Assembly: GCA_963995505.1 (NCBI GenBank)
Contig: OZ023181.1
Coordinates: 22,192,221-22,256,220 of the forward strand
DNA: 64,000 nt
From: Hypericum androsaemum
Taxonomy: Eukaryota > Streptophyta > Magnoliopsida > Malpighiales > Hypericaceae
Direction: 5' to 3'
In this document: in pieces, positions 43,212 to 56,175 of the stretch
How the letters are laid out: every line of letters starts with the position of its first letter
How positions within the stretch are numbered: the stretch's first letter is position 1
The notes under the pieces: generated by a model
The model's database searches: none
Told to the model about the DNA's origin: nothing
What the model saw: the letters and a program-made list of their open reading frames with translations, nothing else
Translations under genes and position numbers: made by a program

Positions 43212-44675
43212 TACACTATTGTATTCTGAATATCTTGCACAACCAAACTAAACGTTGGGTATGGTTTATTTCGTCGTTTTGTGGGGCTTGTCAACCCAAG
43301 TTTTGCCTTCCCGTCTGCCACAATTATTACACCGTTCTGCGATCCTTTAATAAAATATGGATATGTCATATTGGTGGGTATGTAGCTTGTCTGGCTTGTC
43401 CCAATCGGAAGAACCGAAATTTAACTAAACAAATTGATGCAGATCTAGATCTGTGGATTATATATGGACTCCCCTCGCTGATCACGTAAAATTAATCGGA
43501 CAACATAATTCGATGTCAGGATTTTATTGCTGCCCACCACCAGGCACCAGCTGGCTGGCTGATACAATAATATGTGCACGAGTGGCTTGCTTTGTCCTTC
43601 TCTATGATTAAATTAATGATCATGTTTGTGTTAAACTAGTTTTAATATAATCACAATATATAACTTGATATATGTAGGAATTATTTAAAATTTACTAATT
43701 CAATTAATTCGAATTATAACAATTTATGCATAGACCGCCGTAAAACTAATTATTCGGGACCAAACCCGCGAGGTCATGTTACGTTATGAGCCTCGGCACT
43801 ACCCGCCTCGCGGCAAAATGGACACGTAGGAAGCATTCGTGTGCTACTCGGTGAAGGGCCACGTCTACACCTAATTACTGGTGCGTGACAATCGTAGCTA
43901 AAAGTTTATAGCTATCGTGGAGCGACGGTGGTCACCAGAATGCGGAGGATTTAATTATGGAAAGTTTCCAAATGCGACACCGCAGCAAAGTTGCACTGGC
44001 ATCTTTAATTTTCTCCTCCTCGTTTATACATTTGAGCTTTTCATGGCTGAATTAGGTGATCGTTAGTGGCAACTGGCAAGTGCAGTGCATGACATTTGTA
44101 GGAACGCCAATAATTATTATTGGGTATTGGGTAAAAGATGAATACCAATAAGTACTTGTATCAAATAATGAGTGTATTGTTTAATTTTAACTAAGAGGTT
44201 TCGTGCTTGAATTCTTATAAATGTTGTTAAAATATTTGTTGAAATTTTTTTAGTTCAACGACACAAGACGTATCATGACTTGACGAAGGTCTAGTGTTCG
44301 AAGCCTAACTAGTTGTATAAATTTATCTTTAAAAGAAATTATAGAAAATTATTGTGTGTCATATAGCAGATGTCAACGTACCTTTACCAGATAGATGTGA
44401 ACATACTTAAATACATTAAAATAGAATTATGCAAAAATGAATAAAAGAAAATATAACACAAAGAAAATAGAGGGAGGGATTAATATCTCAATGTTGCTTG
44501 TAGCCCATCAGCGCAAGACATTATAAATATAAATGAGGTCCAAGATTCAAACATTGTCAATATCATAGTATAATAATTTACCGAAAAAAATAAACTTCAT
44601 GTTTGGGTCTTTCGGGGAAATTTTGGAGTGTCCATACTCATAACGCAACACAAACCCGGATATCAATTACCTTTA
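43212..44675. other. Intergenic, no supported gene
   Basis: AT-rich with GC-rich patches near 43780-43980. The 107-codon frame at 43166-43489 partly overlaps the MITE and has no family features. No RNA gene seen. Confidence 0.5.
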
Positions 44676-44684
44676 TTTCCTTTT

Positions 44685-45989
44685 GAGAAAAGTACACTAA
44701 AGTACCCTGTACTTTTAGCGATTATCATTTGGATACTCTGTGGTTTCAAAACCGTAAAATGGGTCCAACTTATTTTAATTTTTATCACGGACCGGTCCCG
44801 AGGTCCGGTTCATGATTTTTTGGACAAACGACGTCGTTTTGACACCTACGTGGAATGCTATGTGGCGGTGATCCGGATTAATCGTTGCTGACGTGGCTAT
44901 GGATAAATTACCAAAATAGTCCCTTTTAATTTATATTTATTACGAAAAATCTTATCCTCCCCTCTCTAATTCTCTCTCTCTCTCCCCTCCTCCTGGTCTC
45001 CTCCTTCTACGACCACCATCTCACTCCTTCACAGGGAAGCATTTTTATCACAACCCGTCTCCAATAACACAAAAAAGAAGCATTTGCAACAACATCAATT
45101 TATTTCTCAAGCAAGGAGTTCGATTAGGTTAGGGACGGGTTTGTCGGGGGATTTACAACAATTTTCATCGATTTGATTTGCATCGATTAGGTTAGGGACG
45201 GGTTCGTCAGAGGAGCTTATAGTCCCGACGGTGGTGCAAGACCAAGAACCCAGACGTCAGGGGAGCTTTCAGTCCCGATGGCGGTGCAAGACCAAGAACC
45301 CAGACGACCACCGCTGCTCCGTTGACGGCGGTGCGAGACCAAGGACTCGTCGAGGACGAAGACGGGTAGACAAAGATGTTTTCTCCGACCAGACAATGAG
45401 GCCAAAAAATTTAGGCTAACAAAACAGAGATCGGGAGGACACGAAGGGAGAATCGAGGACGAGATATTAGGAGGGTGGGGAGGCGACGAGGAGATCCACC
45501 GAGTCTGGGCGGTTCTGGTGAGGGCGAGGTCGTTAAACCCTGTACGCCTTCCTCCCCTGCGTCCCCTAGCGCCGCCTCTGCCCCTACCAGCTCCTCCTCG
45601 TTCATCTCCAGATCCTGGGCTAACCCGGGCTTGTTGTTGATTTGTGTTTTTGGGAGATGGGGGGGGGGGGGGGGGGCGAATGGGAGAAGAAGATGGGTGT
45701 GGGCTAAATATGGGGATTTTGGTTTTTTTAAAAGAAAAGAAAAAAATCAGGTACTAACTTGATAATTTATCCACTGCTACATCATCATTAAGTAATCCTA
45801 GTCTACGCCACGCTGGCAGTCCACATCGGCTATTAAACGATGCCGTTTGTCCAAAAAATCATGAACCGGACCTCGGGACCGGTCCGTGATAAAAATTGAA
45901 ATAAGTTGGACCCGTTTTATAATTTTGAAACCACAGGGTACCCAAGTGATAATCGGTGAAACTACAGGGTACTTAAGTGTACTTTTCCC
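44685..45989. mobile_element. Mutator-like element with duplicated GC-rich centre
   Basis: Arms of about 250 bp begin GAGAAAAGTACACTAAAGTA and mirror at the right. The 9-bp flanks TTTCCTTTT (44676-44684) and TTTCCTTTA (45990-45998) match at 8 of 9. The centre contains an internal direct repeat (GGTGCAAGACCAAGAACCCA at about 45232 and 45283) and a third related piece. It also holds a run of 18 G at about 45660-45677 and Ser/Pro-rich frames on both strands that are unlikely to be genes. No transposase. Confidence 0.88.
45660..45677 (+). repeat. Poly-G run
   Basis: An uninterrupted run of about 18 G in the centre of the Mutator-like element. Its length may be unreliable for sequencing reasons. 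Confidence 0.9.
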
Positions 45990-45998
45990 TTTCCTTTA

Positions 45999-46456
45999 TA
46001 TCGACTTACGATGAAAGTAATTGTGTTATTCTTTTCATATTTTCTTTTTAGCGTATTTACCCAGAAAAATATTATTTTTACCTCACCATTTACCAATAAC
46101 AGTTTCCTAATGAAATTTGATTTTTATAAGTAGTGTATATATTCACCGTGAGAAAAAAATTACAAATTACACCAAAATTACTAAATAAGAGCAATTAAAC
46201 GTGATATATTTGTGAAGAAGAACCCAATCAAATTCAAAATTTATCAATAAATCTACAGAAAACTTCAAAATTTATACCTACTAAATTTCTCGAGTGTTAT
46301 CAATAATAGAGACAGATAAAAAGAGGTAGAAAAAAGGGTAACAAATATTGTATCAAAAAAGTTTCGCATGTATATTTTCATTGTATATCAATTTACATCT
46401 CTCGGCGCGATACCCTTCAAATAATTTGGGTAATCGCTCTATTAATTAATAATTAA
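45999..46456. other. Spacer downstream of DUF241 copy 3
   Basis: AT-rich, no feature besides the expected 3' UTR of the DUF241 gene. Confidence 0.5.
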
Positions 46457-47284
46457 TTACTGGGACAATATATTCAAGATTGAGGCTCTAGTTTTAATCA
46501 ATCTCCTAAACACACACTCCAAAGAAGTCTCCAAATCTCCAACGATCATCTCCAACACATCCAACCCTCTGCGGATCTTCTCGGAGTCCAAATTGCCCTC
46601 ACATAAAGCAAAGTCAACTCTCTCCAATTCGTTGACTTTCTGGTGATCCTCACTTGCAACCGATCCTTTGTGCACCAGCTTTGTGACGAGCGACCATTTG
46701 CTCTGCCTCGGCTTCGACGCCGGGGATGATAAGAACACCAAGAGGGACTTGAAGACGGAGAAGTTGACAGAGTTGACTTCTCTGAGAACCAAAGTCAACG
46801 CCGGGATTTCCTGATCCTGGTTGGTGTCCATTTGTTTCGTTACTGTTTCCGTCAGCTTTTTCACCTCCTTCTTCATCATTTTCCTGAAGGAGGTGTAACT
46901 TTTTACGTCGCTTTCCATGGTGGAATCGCCTTTCCGCCTTCTAAGGGAAGATTCGAGAGCACGGATCTGCTCCTTGAATCGGGACAGGAGGTCCCTCGTC
47001 ATCTCACAGACGTCGAGGAGCTTCATCGACCCGTCTAGGAGCTCGTCGAGGCATCCCTCGTTCTCGAAAGTGGAAAGTTGTTGGACCGAACCCGAGTTGA
47101 GTAGGTCTTCCAGGGAGACGTACAAGTCCTCCAATTCTGACAAGCCAACGCTAACTGACCCGGACGTGGACGTGGATGACACCTCCCATGTCTTGAGCCT
47201 GTTTAGCCCAGCCTCGATCTTATTGGCCTTCGGATGGGTCCTGGAAGGCAAGCTTATTGATCTAGTGTGATACTTGGTCGCCAT
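46457..47284 (-). CDS. DUF241 protein, copy 3 (single exon)
   Basis: 275 residues from the ATG at 47284. The N terminus TRSISLPSRTHPKANKIEAG, SSTSTSGSVSVGLSELEDLY and SSLRRRKGDSTMESDVKSYT match copy 2 position by position. The C terminus is RRLIKTRASILNILSQ. Mostly helical, no signal peptide or membrane segment. A TATA box (reverse strand TCTATATAAGC) at about 47363-47373 lies 80-90 bp before the ATG. Together the three copies form a dispersed tandem family on one strand. Confidence 0.92.
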   Translation of the reverse strand: MATKYHTRSISLPSRTHPKANKIEAGLNRLKTWEVSSTSTSGSVSVGLSELEDLYVSLEDLLNSGSVQQLSTFENEGCLDELLDGSMKLLDVCEMTRDLLSRFKEQIRALESSLRRRKGDSTMESDVKSYTSFRKMMKKEVKKLTETVTKQMDTNQDQEIPALTLVLREVNSVNFSVFKSLLVFLSSPASKPRQSKWSLVTKLVHKGSVASEDHQKVNELERVDFALCEGNLDSEKIRRGLDVLEMIVGDLETSLECVFRRLIKTRASILNILSQ

Positions 47285-50155
47285 TTTGGAGGTTTTTGTT
47301 GGATCTTAAGAAAAATGGTTATTGTTTTCTTTTGGATTGAAGGGATTGGGATGGTTTGTTGTGCTTATATAGAGACATCTTTTGGAGGAGACAGAGCTTA
47401 TATTATACAAGTGACCATGTGAAGCTAATGTGGGCTCCCCTCCTACTTCGGTTTCGCTGTCACGTATTTTGGTCAACAAATCTCTCATAATTTCATTGGC
47501 CAATGAACGTAGGAAATGAGCTGTATGCTAATTTGTCAGCTTTTGGGAGGGCTTTTAGTAAAGAGTCACTGGCAAGTTTGCCTCCAATTCTGCCACGTAA
47601 CTCACGCTCTCTTTTATCAAGAAATAATTTGTTAAAATAAGGTAAAAGTTCAATTTGGTACTTTGTGATTTGATATCATTTTAACAAAGTACTTGTTATT
47701 TCATTTTGTTTTTATTGGAAGAAGAGTTTAAGAATTTGGTACAATTTTAGAGTTTGCGACATTGGAATTCAGGTGGATATAAGATGTTTATGAAAATGGG
47801 TCGCGGCATAGAATTCAACCAGCAGAATGTCACTCAAGTGTCGTATACAGAAATTTCACTTGTCAATTTGATGTTGTAAATCACACTTATAAAAAGATTG
47901 ATATTGTAAATCAAAAGGTACTAAATTGAAAGATTCGACATACCCCAAAGCATTAAAATGAGCTAATGGGAGTTGATCCATGTGATAAAAGATTTAAATT
48001 TACTTAAAAAAGTATTAATTTCAAGTCTTACAAATATAAAAGATACTAATGAAAGAACCGCCATCGAAATAGAGTTCGTGATGTAGGGAGTATGTGTATT
48101 GGCAACCATGAATCAGTTGATTTCACAATATATCAGAAACGGGCTATAGTCTCGTTCTATTAATTTTATGAATACCAGAAGACGATAGAGAATTAGAAAA
48201 AACCTTAAATTTTTATTTATCAAATTCAACTACCCAAAATAATAGAAAATTTTCTACTTATAAAAAACCAAAGAAACCTATTACCTATAAATCAAATTGC
48301 TAATAGCAAAACTATAGATAAATAATAAATCTAATATCATTCTTTATCGTCATTATTCTCCTCCGATTGGAAAAATTCGTTCTCGAAATTGATGTCGTCG
48401 ACCAGCTGGAGATCCTCGTAACAATACTAAAATTTGAATACATAAATTTCACCCAAAAAACATTAAAATGAACTTTACCCAACAATAAACACCTAGTGTA
48501 GTAGTGTAAGCATCTTATCTGTAATGTCTCTTATTGGAGCGACCTACAACACCACAACGTTAAGAATCGATACTTAATGAGATTAATAAAATGGAGGGAA
48601 TCTAGAATTGTTAATGTCATGATTAAGGATTTCGAGGTACATCTTGCAAAGGAGGCCTTCTTAATTATTATACTAGTAGTTGCACGAGTGGGTTGTACTC
48701 GTAATGTCTCCGATTTTATGTGCTAATGCTTTATTTAACTCCATACTCAACGAAGCTTGTAATGAAATGTGAGTCCTGGTCATCGATTTCCTCGACAATT
48801 GTACGAATAACGCGAAGACACATGCACCGGCTATTTCATCGTAACACGTGTACCGCCACTCATAATTAATCGCCTGGCTATTTTATTGCTCTTTGGAGAC
48901 CTATATGAGATTTCTATTATTAATCTCATGTACGAATTAAATAGGTGTTTTTTTTCCGGTGGTTAAGATAACGTGATTTTGTACCAAGAGAAGAATACAA
49001 ACCTACTTTTTTCTTTTTTCTTCTTTGAAGGACTAGCACCCATTTTTTTCGGAAGGCGATTATTAGTACGGAAAGAATTATATGCTACCGATTGTAGTAA
49101 ACTTGTCTGCCGAAATAAATTGAGAAAAAAGTGAATATGTTGTTCTAATTTAATTAAAAATTGAATCTGAGGCATATATTATGTACAAGTGAATGTCTAT
49201 ATGCGTTCATTTAAAGATTAAATATGAGGCATGGAGATATAAAGAATGTCACATTTTGTATTTATGATCTATTTATATTTGAATTAGTCTGGGTTAGATA
49301 TACATATTTTTACGAGCGAGGAAATCTAGAAAATGTATTATGTTTCGGGAGGAAAAGGACAAAGAAGATGGGGGCCCATTTCATGGGGACGCATGTGGTA
49401 ATAATGTGGATCGATCCTCCTGCGATTTTAGATTCTGTTGTATTTCAGTTGGCCAACAGTCCGCGACACATTCGTGTTAAATTAATCAAACTACGGTCGC
49501 CGTGATCAGAGGATCCATGGCGCTTTAGCGTACATGGAAACCAAGTTCCATGCCGCAGATTGTCGTTTCCATGCCTCCTTAATTGGAGGATGGATTGAGC
49601 GGGGATTAAAGAAATCTTGTCCATAGGTGTGGACTAGATTTTGGACCATTAGATTCATTTTTTTAGAAAAATCTTTAAATCTGATGGTCAATAACCAATC
49701 AAAGACATTTTTGACTTTTTCAAACAATAAAAGATACCCAATTAATACTCCTTCAAAAAAAAAGATATCAATTAAATACAACCCACCATCTCTCCCACGT
49801 CTCTTCCTTTTATTCTTCTTCTTTTTCTCTCTCTCCCTCCTCCATTAAAAATTCCTCACGTCTCTTCCTCTTCTTCTTCTTCTTCTTCTTCTTCTTCTCA
49901 CCCTCCACCCGCGTCGCTGGGTTGAAGAGCCGACGCTGCCGCTGCTGGACAAGCCGTGCACCACCCCGCGTCGCTGGGTCTAAGTCCGCAAGTCACGTCG
50001 TGCCTAGAGAAGTGGACCCGCGTCATCGCCAGAGAGAAAAGGAGCTCCCCGCTCCCGCCCAGCCTTCGCGTAATTTTGGGTTTAGGGATTGAAATGGCAT
50101 CGGGAGAGAGAAGAAGAAGAAGAGGAAGAGACTCGGTCGCGAATAATGCCGCCGT
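47285..50155. other. Long gene-poor AT-rich region
   Basis: No supported gene. An AAATCATTTTAAC/TTAAATT-type AT-rich spacer fills 47.6-49.2 kb. At 49800-50160 the DNA becomes CT-rich (a CTT microsatellite at about 49868-49897) and then GC-rich, with CCGCGTCGCTGGGT occurring twice (about 49909 and 49966). A plus-strand frame there (49956-50168) ends in an Arg-rich run and looks like transposon-borne or UTR-like sequence, not a gene. Confidence 0.5.
49868..49897 (+). repeat. CTT microsatellite
   Basis: TCTTCTTCTTCTTCTTCTTC-type run, about ten units. Confidence 0.9.
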
Positions 50156-50159
50156 ACTG

Positions 50160-50745
50160 ATATTATAAAAAATTCTGCTTGATTTTAGTCTGTATGATAT
50201 TGGTTTTAGTCGCTGATGATATTTGTTTGAGTATGTATTAATATTGGTTTTCAGATGTAATGATATTGGTTTGAGTACGTACTGATATTAGTTTTTGTCT
50301 ATACTGATATTGGTTTTACTCTGTACTGATATTGGTTTGAATCGCTAATAATATTGGCTTGAGTATGTATTGATATTGGTTTGAGTACATCTTGTTATTG
50401 ATTTGATTACCTATTGATATTGGTTTTAGTACGTATTGACATTTTTTTAGTCTGTACTGATATTGGTTTTCAGACGTAATGATATTGGTTTGAGTACGTA
50501 CTGATATTGGTTTGAGTACGTAGTGATATTGGTTGGTTTGAGTACGTACTGATATTGGTTTGAGTACGTACTGATATTGGTTTGAGTACGTAGTGATATT
50601 GGTTTGAGTACGTAGTGATATTGGTTTGAGTACGTAGTGATATTGGTTTGAGTACCTACTGATATTGGTTTGAGTACGTAATGATATTGGTTTGAGTACG
50701 TAATGATATTGGTTTGAGTACGTAATGATATTGGTTTTCTATTGT
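50160..50745 (+). repeat. 22-bp minisatellite
   Basis: About 26 tandem copies of TGATATTGGTTTGAGTACGT plus two more bases. Copies are diverged from 50160 to 50480 and almost identical from about 50480 to 50740, where variants (ACGTACTG, ACGTAGTG, ACGTAATG) occur in runs. The more uniform right part suggests recent expansion. Confidence 0.95.
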
Positions 50746-52970
50746 ATTTTCGTTCTTTGGTTTTTTGAGTTTATTTAAAAAATAATAATTTGGTAGGTAA
50801 TAGAATTTTTGAAATTGACAATAATTTAATGAGAGAGAGAAAGAATCCCTTCTTCTTTCAACGTGAGGTTGGTTTATTTTTTTTAAATCTTTTTAGTCTT
50901 TCCATAAAAAATGTGCCATCTAATTTTCCATCTCCCCTTTTGTTTTTATTAGTTTTCCAATTTTACTATTAATTATTTTGTTAATAGCTAGATTGCCACA
51001 ATCTTCCTTTTAATTCCCAAATTTAGGGATTAGCCTGTCCCTATAGAATCTGCTCCCAATTAATTGCATCTTCTCAACAACAACAAAAATTTTGCATTGC
51101 CACTTTTTTTTCCCCTATCGCCTCATTGGCCACAATAAAGAGACCTATACATTGAATTGGCTGTGAATTTCAAGCGCTGCAATTTGATATATGCCATTGT
51201 CCGGGATAAAAAGCTGGCAAGAAGCTATCGTGGGATGATATACGATCGGACAATCAGAGACAATGAAATCAATTGGGACATTTTTTTCTTGCCATTATTG
51301 TTTTAAAATTTGATTGGTCCGACCGGTTCATCAATTGGGTAGTGACTTGGCACTCACAATGGTCATTTTTATGCCAAAACCTGAAAGCTAGTTAGACTAG
51401 TGGTGAATGGCGGTACTTTTTTAAACTAAAAGCAATTCAATTAAAATTTTGGTACTTGTTTGTGCAACCAATTTAGAAAATTTTTAATTAGTTGATATCT
51501 AATGTTAAAATATAATTAATAATAAAAATTATAAAAAATAGATTCAATCAATGGTTTAACCGATCAGATCGATGTAAAAAAATAAACCGGTTCATTTTTT
51601 AGAACATTAGTTATTATTATATGTGGCTAATCACCAGTCGATTCTCTTGCAAGGACCATATAGTACGGTCGATGTCCTTTGTGGACAAGATATAAGTAAC
51701 TTTTTTTTAGGAAGAAAAGATATAAATAACTTGCTTATAATACTAATTAGGCAGCATTCCTTAATTGAAATAATCAGGTTATTGAGTAGCTTGTCTGATA
51801 AAATTCATGTGACCAAGAGAAATGCATCTTGAAATTATGTCACATGGAAATTACATATACACTCAATGAAATATTTAGATTCTTCATGCCTCCTCTGTCC
51901 CCCTCCTTCATGGTCATCTCATGACGGAGCTTTATTTAACTGCGTTATTGTTCAAACCCCAGAAAATGTACTTAAATGACCACCATGTATATATTCCTAA
52001 GAAATTATACAATTTGTGCGTTATACAGCTTTTAAATTTTCGGAAAAAGTAAGTAAAGTCAAACCTTAAAAAAAAAATAGTCTATCGTAATAATTCATAT
52101 TCTTCTAAATTTATTTTTAGAAAAAAAAGTATATGTAAATTAACTCCAAGAATAAGATAGTTCAAAGTACATCAAAATAATTAGAAAATAACAACTAAAT
52201 ATTAAGAGAAGGTTACATGTTGTAATTCAAAACGTACATCTTAAAAAAAGAAAAAAATATATATAAACTTGGGGTTGGTGTGGGTTATGATTAATAGTAA
52301 ATAGCGAATTTGTTCGCTATTAACTTCGCCGTGCGATTGATTTGTAATGCAATGTTATCGATATAGCTTTTTTACTATTATCACTTTTTTCGATTGGCTT
52401 TGCAATTTTAGTTTTTAATGAGGCATCGGATGCAACCCTGGTATCATTTACGAGGGAAGATACCATACGATTAGGGGAAGGGGACGTTACGGGCAGGGAG
52501 AGGGTAGTAATCTGTAGATATCTTTAATTTCAGTGCTATTTCCTTTTAATTTTGTTCGTTTAATAAAATTATATTTACCTACCCAAAAAAAATAAAAATA
52601 AAAAATATATATATAAACTTGGGCTACAATTGATGGGCTTTCCCCATGGGCTCGCCGTTAGTTATGTAGCATTTTCTCGGGTGATGTGGGCTTGTTGCTT
52701 TTGTGCACGATTTTGGTTAAACGAATGGGTTTTCTGGAAATTAGAATATTGAAATTTAACTGAAAAACTGTAAATGAGCCAATGCCAATTACATAATTTA
52801 CATTACATTAAATATTACTTTTTCTTGAGTACGGAATGTAATATAATTTATGTACCACTAAATTATAAATCTCGAGAATTGCAAAATACATAGATGTGAC
52901 GTTTTGAGATGTCATCAATTTAGACCGTTTCACAAAAACTGAAACAAATTACACAAGCAAGGCCTGATTT
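50746..52970. other. Gene-poor region downstream of the AAE gene
   Basis: AT-rich, no supported gene. It contains microsatellite-like AAAATATATATATAAAC phrases near 52255 and 52605, both followed by TTGGG, which suggests a small duplication. The 69-codon frame at 51623 has no gene-like features. Confidence 0.5.
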
Positions 52971-55900
52971 TCAGGAATCGAGGGGAAGGCTCTTGGCGTT
53001 CTCCCTCAGAATAAATTTCTGAACTTTCCCGCTGAAATTAACCGGCAATTCTCCGAATCTCACGGCCTTTGGAACCATGTGACCTGGCAACTGGATAGAG
53101 CAGAAGTCGATAATCTCCTGAGGAGTAGCATCGCAGCCCTCTTTCAATTCCACAAACGCGTAGGGAACCTCTTCAAAGCCAACATCGTCAGGTTTCCCGA
53201 CGACAGCAGCATTTAGCACCTTGGGGTTGCTCAACAGGACAGCTTCGACTTCCAACGTACTCGCGATCGTCCCGTCTCGGGCAACGATCGCGTCCTTGGC
53301 TCGGTCCTTCATCTGTATGAACCCGTCCGGGTGCCTCACACCGAGGTCTCCTGTGTGGTACCACCCGCCCCTGAATGCTTCGCGGGTTGACTCAGGGTTC
53401 TTCAGGTACCCTGACATTAGGGTGTTGCCCCTCAGCATTACTTCCCCGGTTGTTTCCCCGTTGCTCGGCGTGCTCTTCATGGTGATCGGATCTTTCACAT
53501 CCACCCCTTGGATGAAGACATTGTGTAGGCCTGGAAGGCGGCCAGCTTCTTCCAGGGAACTGCCATTTGTACTGAAATAAGCGTCCGGCCTGTCCTTCCA
53601 GGGGCTAACGAGGGCTGGACCGAGCGCCTCGGTCATTCCATAGCCGAGAATTATCCTGAATCCCAAGTCCTTGACCTTGGCAATGACATTAGAGTTCGGC
53701 ATTGGACCCGCGACAATGACATCCACTCTTCTTGGGATCGGACTTTTGACTACATCCCCCGCTTCAGCGATAAGGTTTAGCAACGCGGGTGGTCCACAAA
53801 GGTGAGTCACCCCTTGGAGAAGCACCGAATCAAAGATGAGACGACGGGAGACATTCCTGAGACAGACACTGGTGCCTCCAAGAGCAGCCATTGTCCAAGC
53901 CAAACACCATCCGTTACACCGAAACATGTCGACCGTCCACAACAGAACCGGAGGCTGTCTCATCTCGAATCGGAAAATCCCCGCTATGGAATTGAGGTAC
54001 GCAGCCCTGTGGCTATACACAACCCCCTTCGGATTCCCTGTCGATCCTGAAGTGAAACTCACTGATATTGGATCCAATTCTTCGTCAGGAAACATCGGGA
54101 CGAATTCGAGTACTCCTTTTTCGATAAGTCCTTCGTAATCCAGGCCATTTGGTGCACAATTACCCGGAATTCGTTTAGATGGATCCTGTTCAGGAATCAG
54201 CAGCAGACGAGGTGGTGGCTTGGTGTTGCTGCAACTTTTCCGGGAAATTAGTTCTATCGCCTGGAGACCAACTTTCTCCAATTGGTAGTCCACGAAGAAG
54301 AGCTTGGCCTCCAATTCTTCAACTACAGACGCCAACGTGGCTGCATCTGCATTGGTGTTTAGCGCAGAGATGACGGCCCCCGCCATTGGGACTCCGAAAT
54401 GGAGCTCGTAGAGGGCCGGAACATTGGGGGCCAATACTGCCACCTGAGGATTTATTTTCAAAGTAACACGAGATAGCTCAACTAACTAAGATTTGTAAAT
54501 ATTACTCGGAAATTTTTGTCACCTGACAAAAAATTTAGAACCACTACAATATATCAAAAGTCAAAACGTCAAACTAAGTAGTAAAATGTACTTAAACCAA
54601 AAAATAGTTTTTTTTTGTGTGTGTTTGGGCTCTGGACCTAAAAGAGTCTTAGTATAGGTTCGAAGGGGTGTAGGAATTAGGTCTTGGCCCAAACAGAAAG
54701 GACTGGGCTCGGAGCCTCAGAAATTGAGGCCAATTAAATGACACGCACAAACACGGGTGGAAGAGACTTCTAATATGGTCCGGGAAAAATTGATTGCTCA
54801 TTATGAATATTAAAAGTAAAAAAAAATCAGAAAAAGCCTTCCCAAAAGAAAAGCAAGGTTTTGAATAATTCGGTCCGGCGAATCGTCTATTTGGGTGTAC
54901 CGGGTTTGGGGTTGGTACGCTCACCTTACGGACCACCTGAAACCCGGTCGAATTGAGCGGTTTGATCGATTTTTTGTCTCAGAACGACCGATCTGATCGT
55001 ATTTTATTCGAAATCAACAACAAACTAATTAATTACAAATTTGATTTTTCCAAATCAAAACAAAATAAACCAAATCAACAAAGAAAAATAGACCAGATAT
55101 GAAAGAAATAGGTTGAAATATGAATTTTGAAATTTATATTTAGACTATTTAATCTATATATTAATTTAAATTAGTAATAAAATTAAAAAAATAAAGAACA
55201 AGTCTAACCGATCGGACTTACCAACTCAGAGGCAAGAGAAATTCCGGGTCGGACTGTGACCGTTTTTTAAAACCTCAAGAAAAAGAGTATAACTTTATTT
55301 TTCACCGGCAAACGCGGGGCTATTTTTCAAAAGACTTGGCGGTGTCATTTGTTCCTTTCTTGGAGCACGACTTAGATAAGTCGTTGCCAGTAGGGATTTA
55401 TTTATATATTTGTACATATGTGCGTATTTCCGCATTATATATTGACGACTTCAAAAGTTGACGTGCGCAAGTCAATCAATTTTTTTACCTAAAGTCTTCT
55501 TCACCATGGAGCTAGAATGGAACAGCGAAATAAGTTCTTTTTTATAATTGCGGACCCTGAATAATTTTATTAAACATAAATGATAACTAATTACTGAAAA
55601 ATGGAATGGTGAAGAAATTGATAATCCTTATGTAAAGAGTGAGTATCAAAAACAATAATGATATATTCATCCCACGGATTCTATAGCTTTCTTGATTGAT
55701 TAGCTAGAACCATTAATTAAATATTCTTTCGTCAGAAAATTATTCTAAAGTGGTACTCTTTTTTTTTATGATGATCAATAACGAGCTACATGGACAATAC
55801 AAGTTAAATGACTATAACGATACAATAACTAATTAATTTAAATTTATTAAGCTGAATAGTTTCATTCTCAATTATCTTTGCAATACACTGCAACTGGTTA

Positions 55901-56175
55901 ATCTAAGTGTTGTTTTGTTTTACAAGTAACTCATAAAGCATAAAACAATTAATTTGGAGGAGAAGGGAACTTACGATATCACCCTTGGCAACCTGTAAAT
56001 GGAGGCTAAGAGCAGAAGCAAGCTTGAGACATCTCTCGTAAGTATTCCTCCACGAGAACCTCGCTCCTCCATAGATTACCGATACTTTGTCTCCATAAAC
56101 ATTGGCCGCTCTCTCTAGAAAGCTCAATGGCGTTAATGCCACATAATTTGCAGAGCAATGGACCAAACCCTCCAT
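52971..56175 (-). CDS. Acyl-activating enzyme (AMP-dependent acyl-CoA ligase), two exons
   Basis: ANL-superfamily ligase that would adenylate a carboxylic acid with ATP and pass it to CoA. Exons 56175-55975 and 54443-52971, in phase, 1674 nt, 557 residues. The start MEGLVHCSANYVALTPLSFLERA is that of the plant AAE1/AAE2/BZO1 clade. The AMP-binding loop TSGSTGNPKG is at about 198-207, GYGMTE at 334-339, the hinge-side YHTGDLGVRHPDG at 430-441, and the catalytic Lys540 sits in SGKVQKF. One oddity: the usual SGGEN(I/L)S segment is RDGTIAS (about 456-462), so the conserved Gly-Gly-Glu is lost. It ends LPLDS, with no SKL-type peroxisome signal. By gene order it could be the AAE2 counterpart, but the sequence is divergent. 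Substrate unknown. The 1.5-kb intron shows no recognised element. Confidence 0.92.

Noticed and set aside
43166..43489. 107-codon plus-strand frame
   Set aside because: Starts within a MITE, runs into AT-rich spacer, no family features.
50160..50745. Possible CRISPR-like array
   Set aside because: Units are directly adjacent with no unique spacers and the DNA is a plant nuclear sequence; it is a minisatellite.
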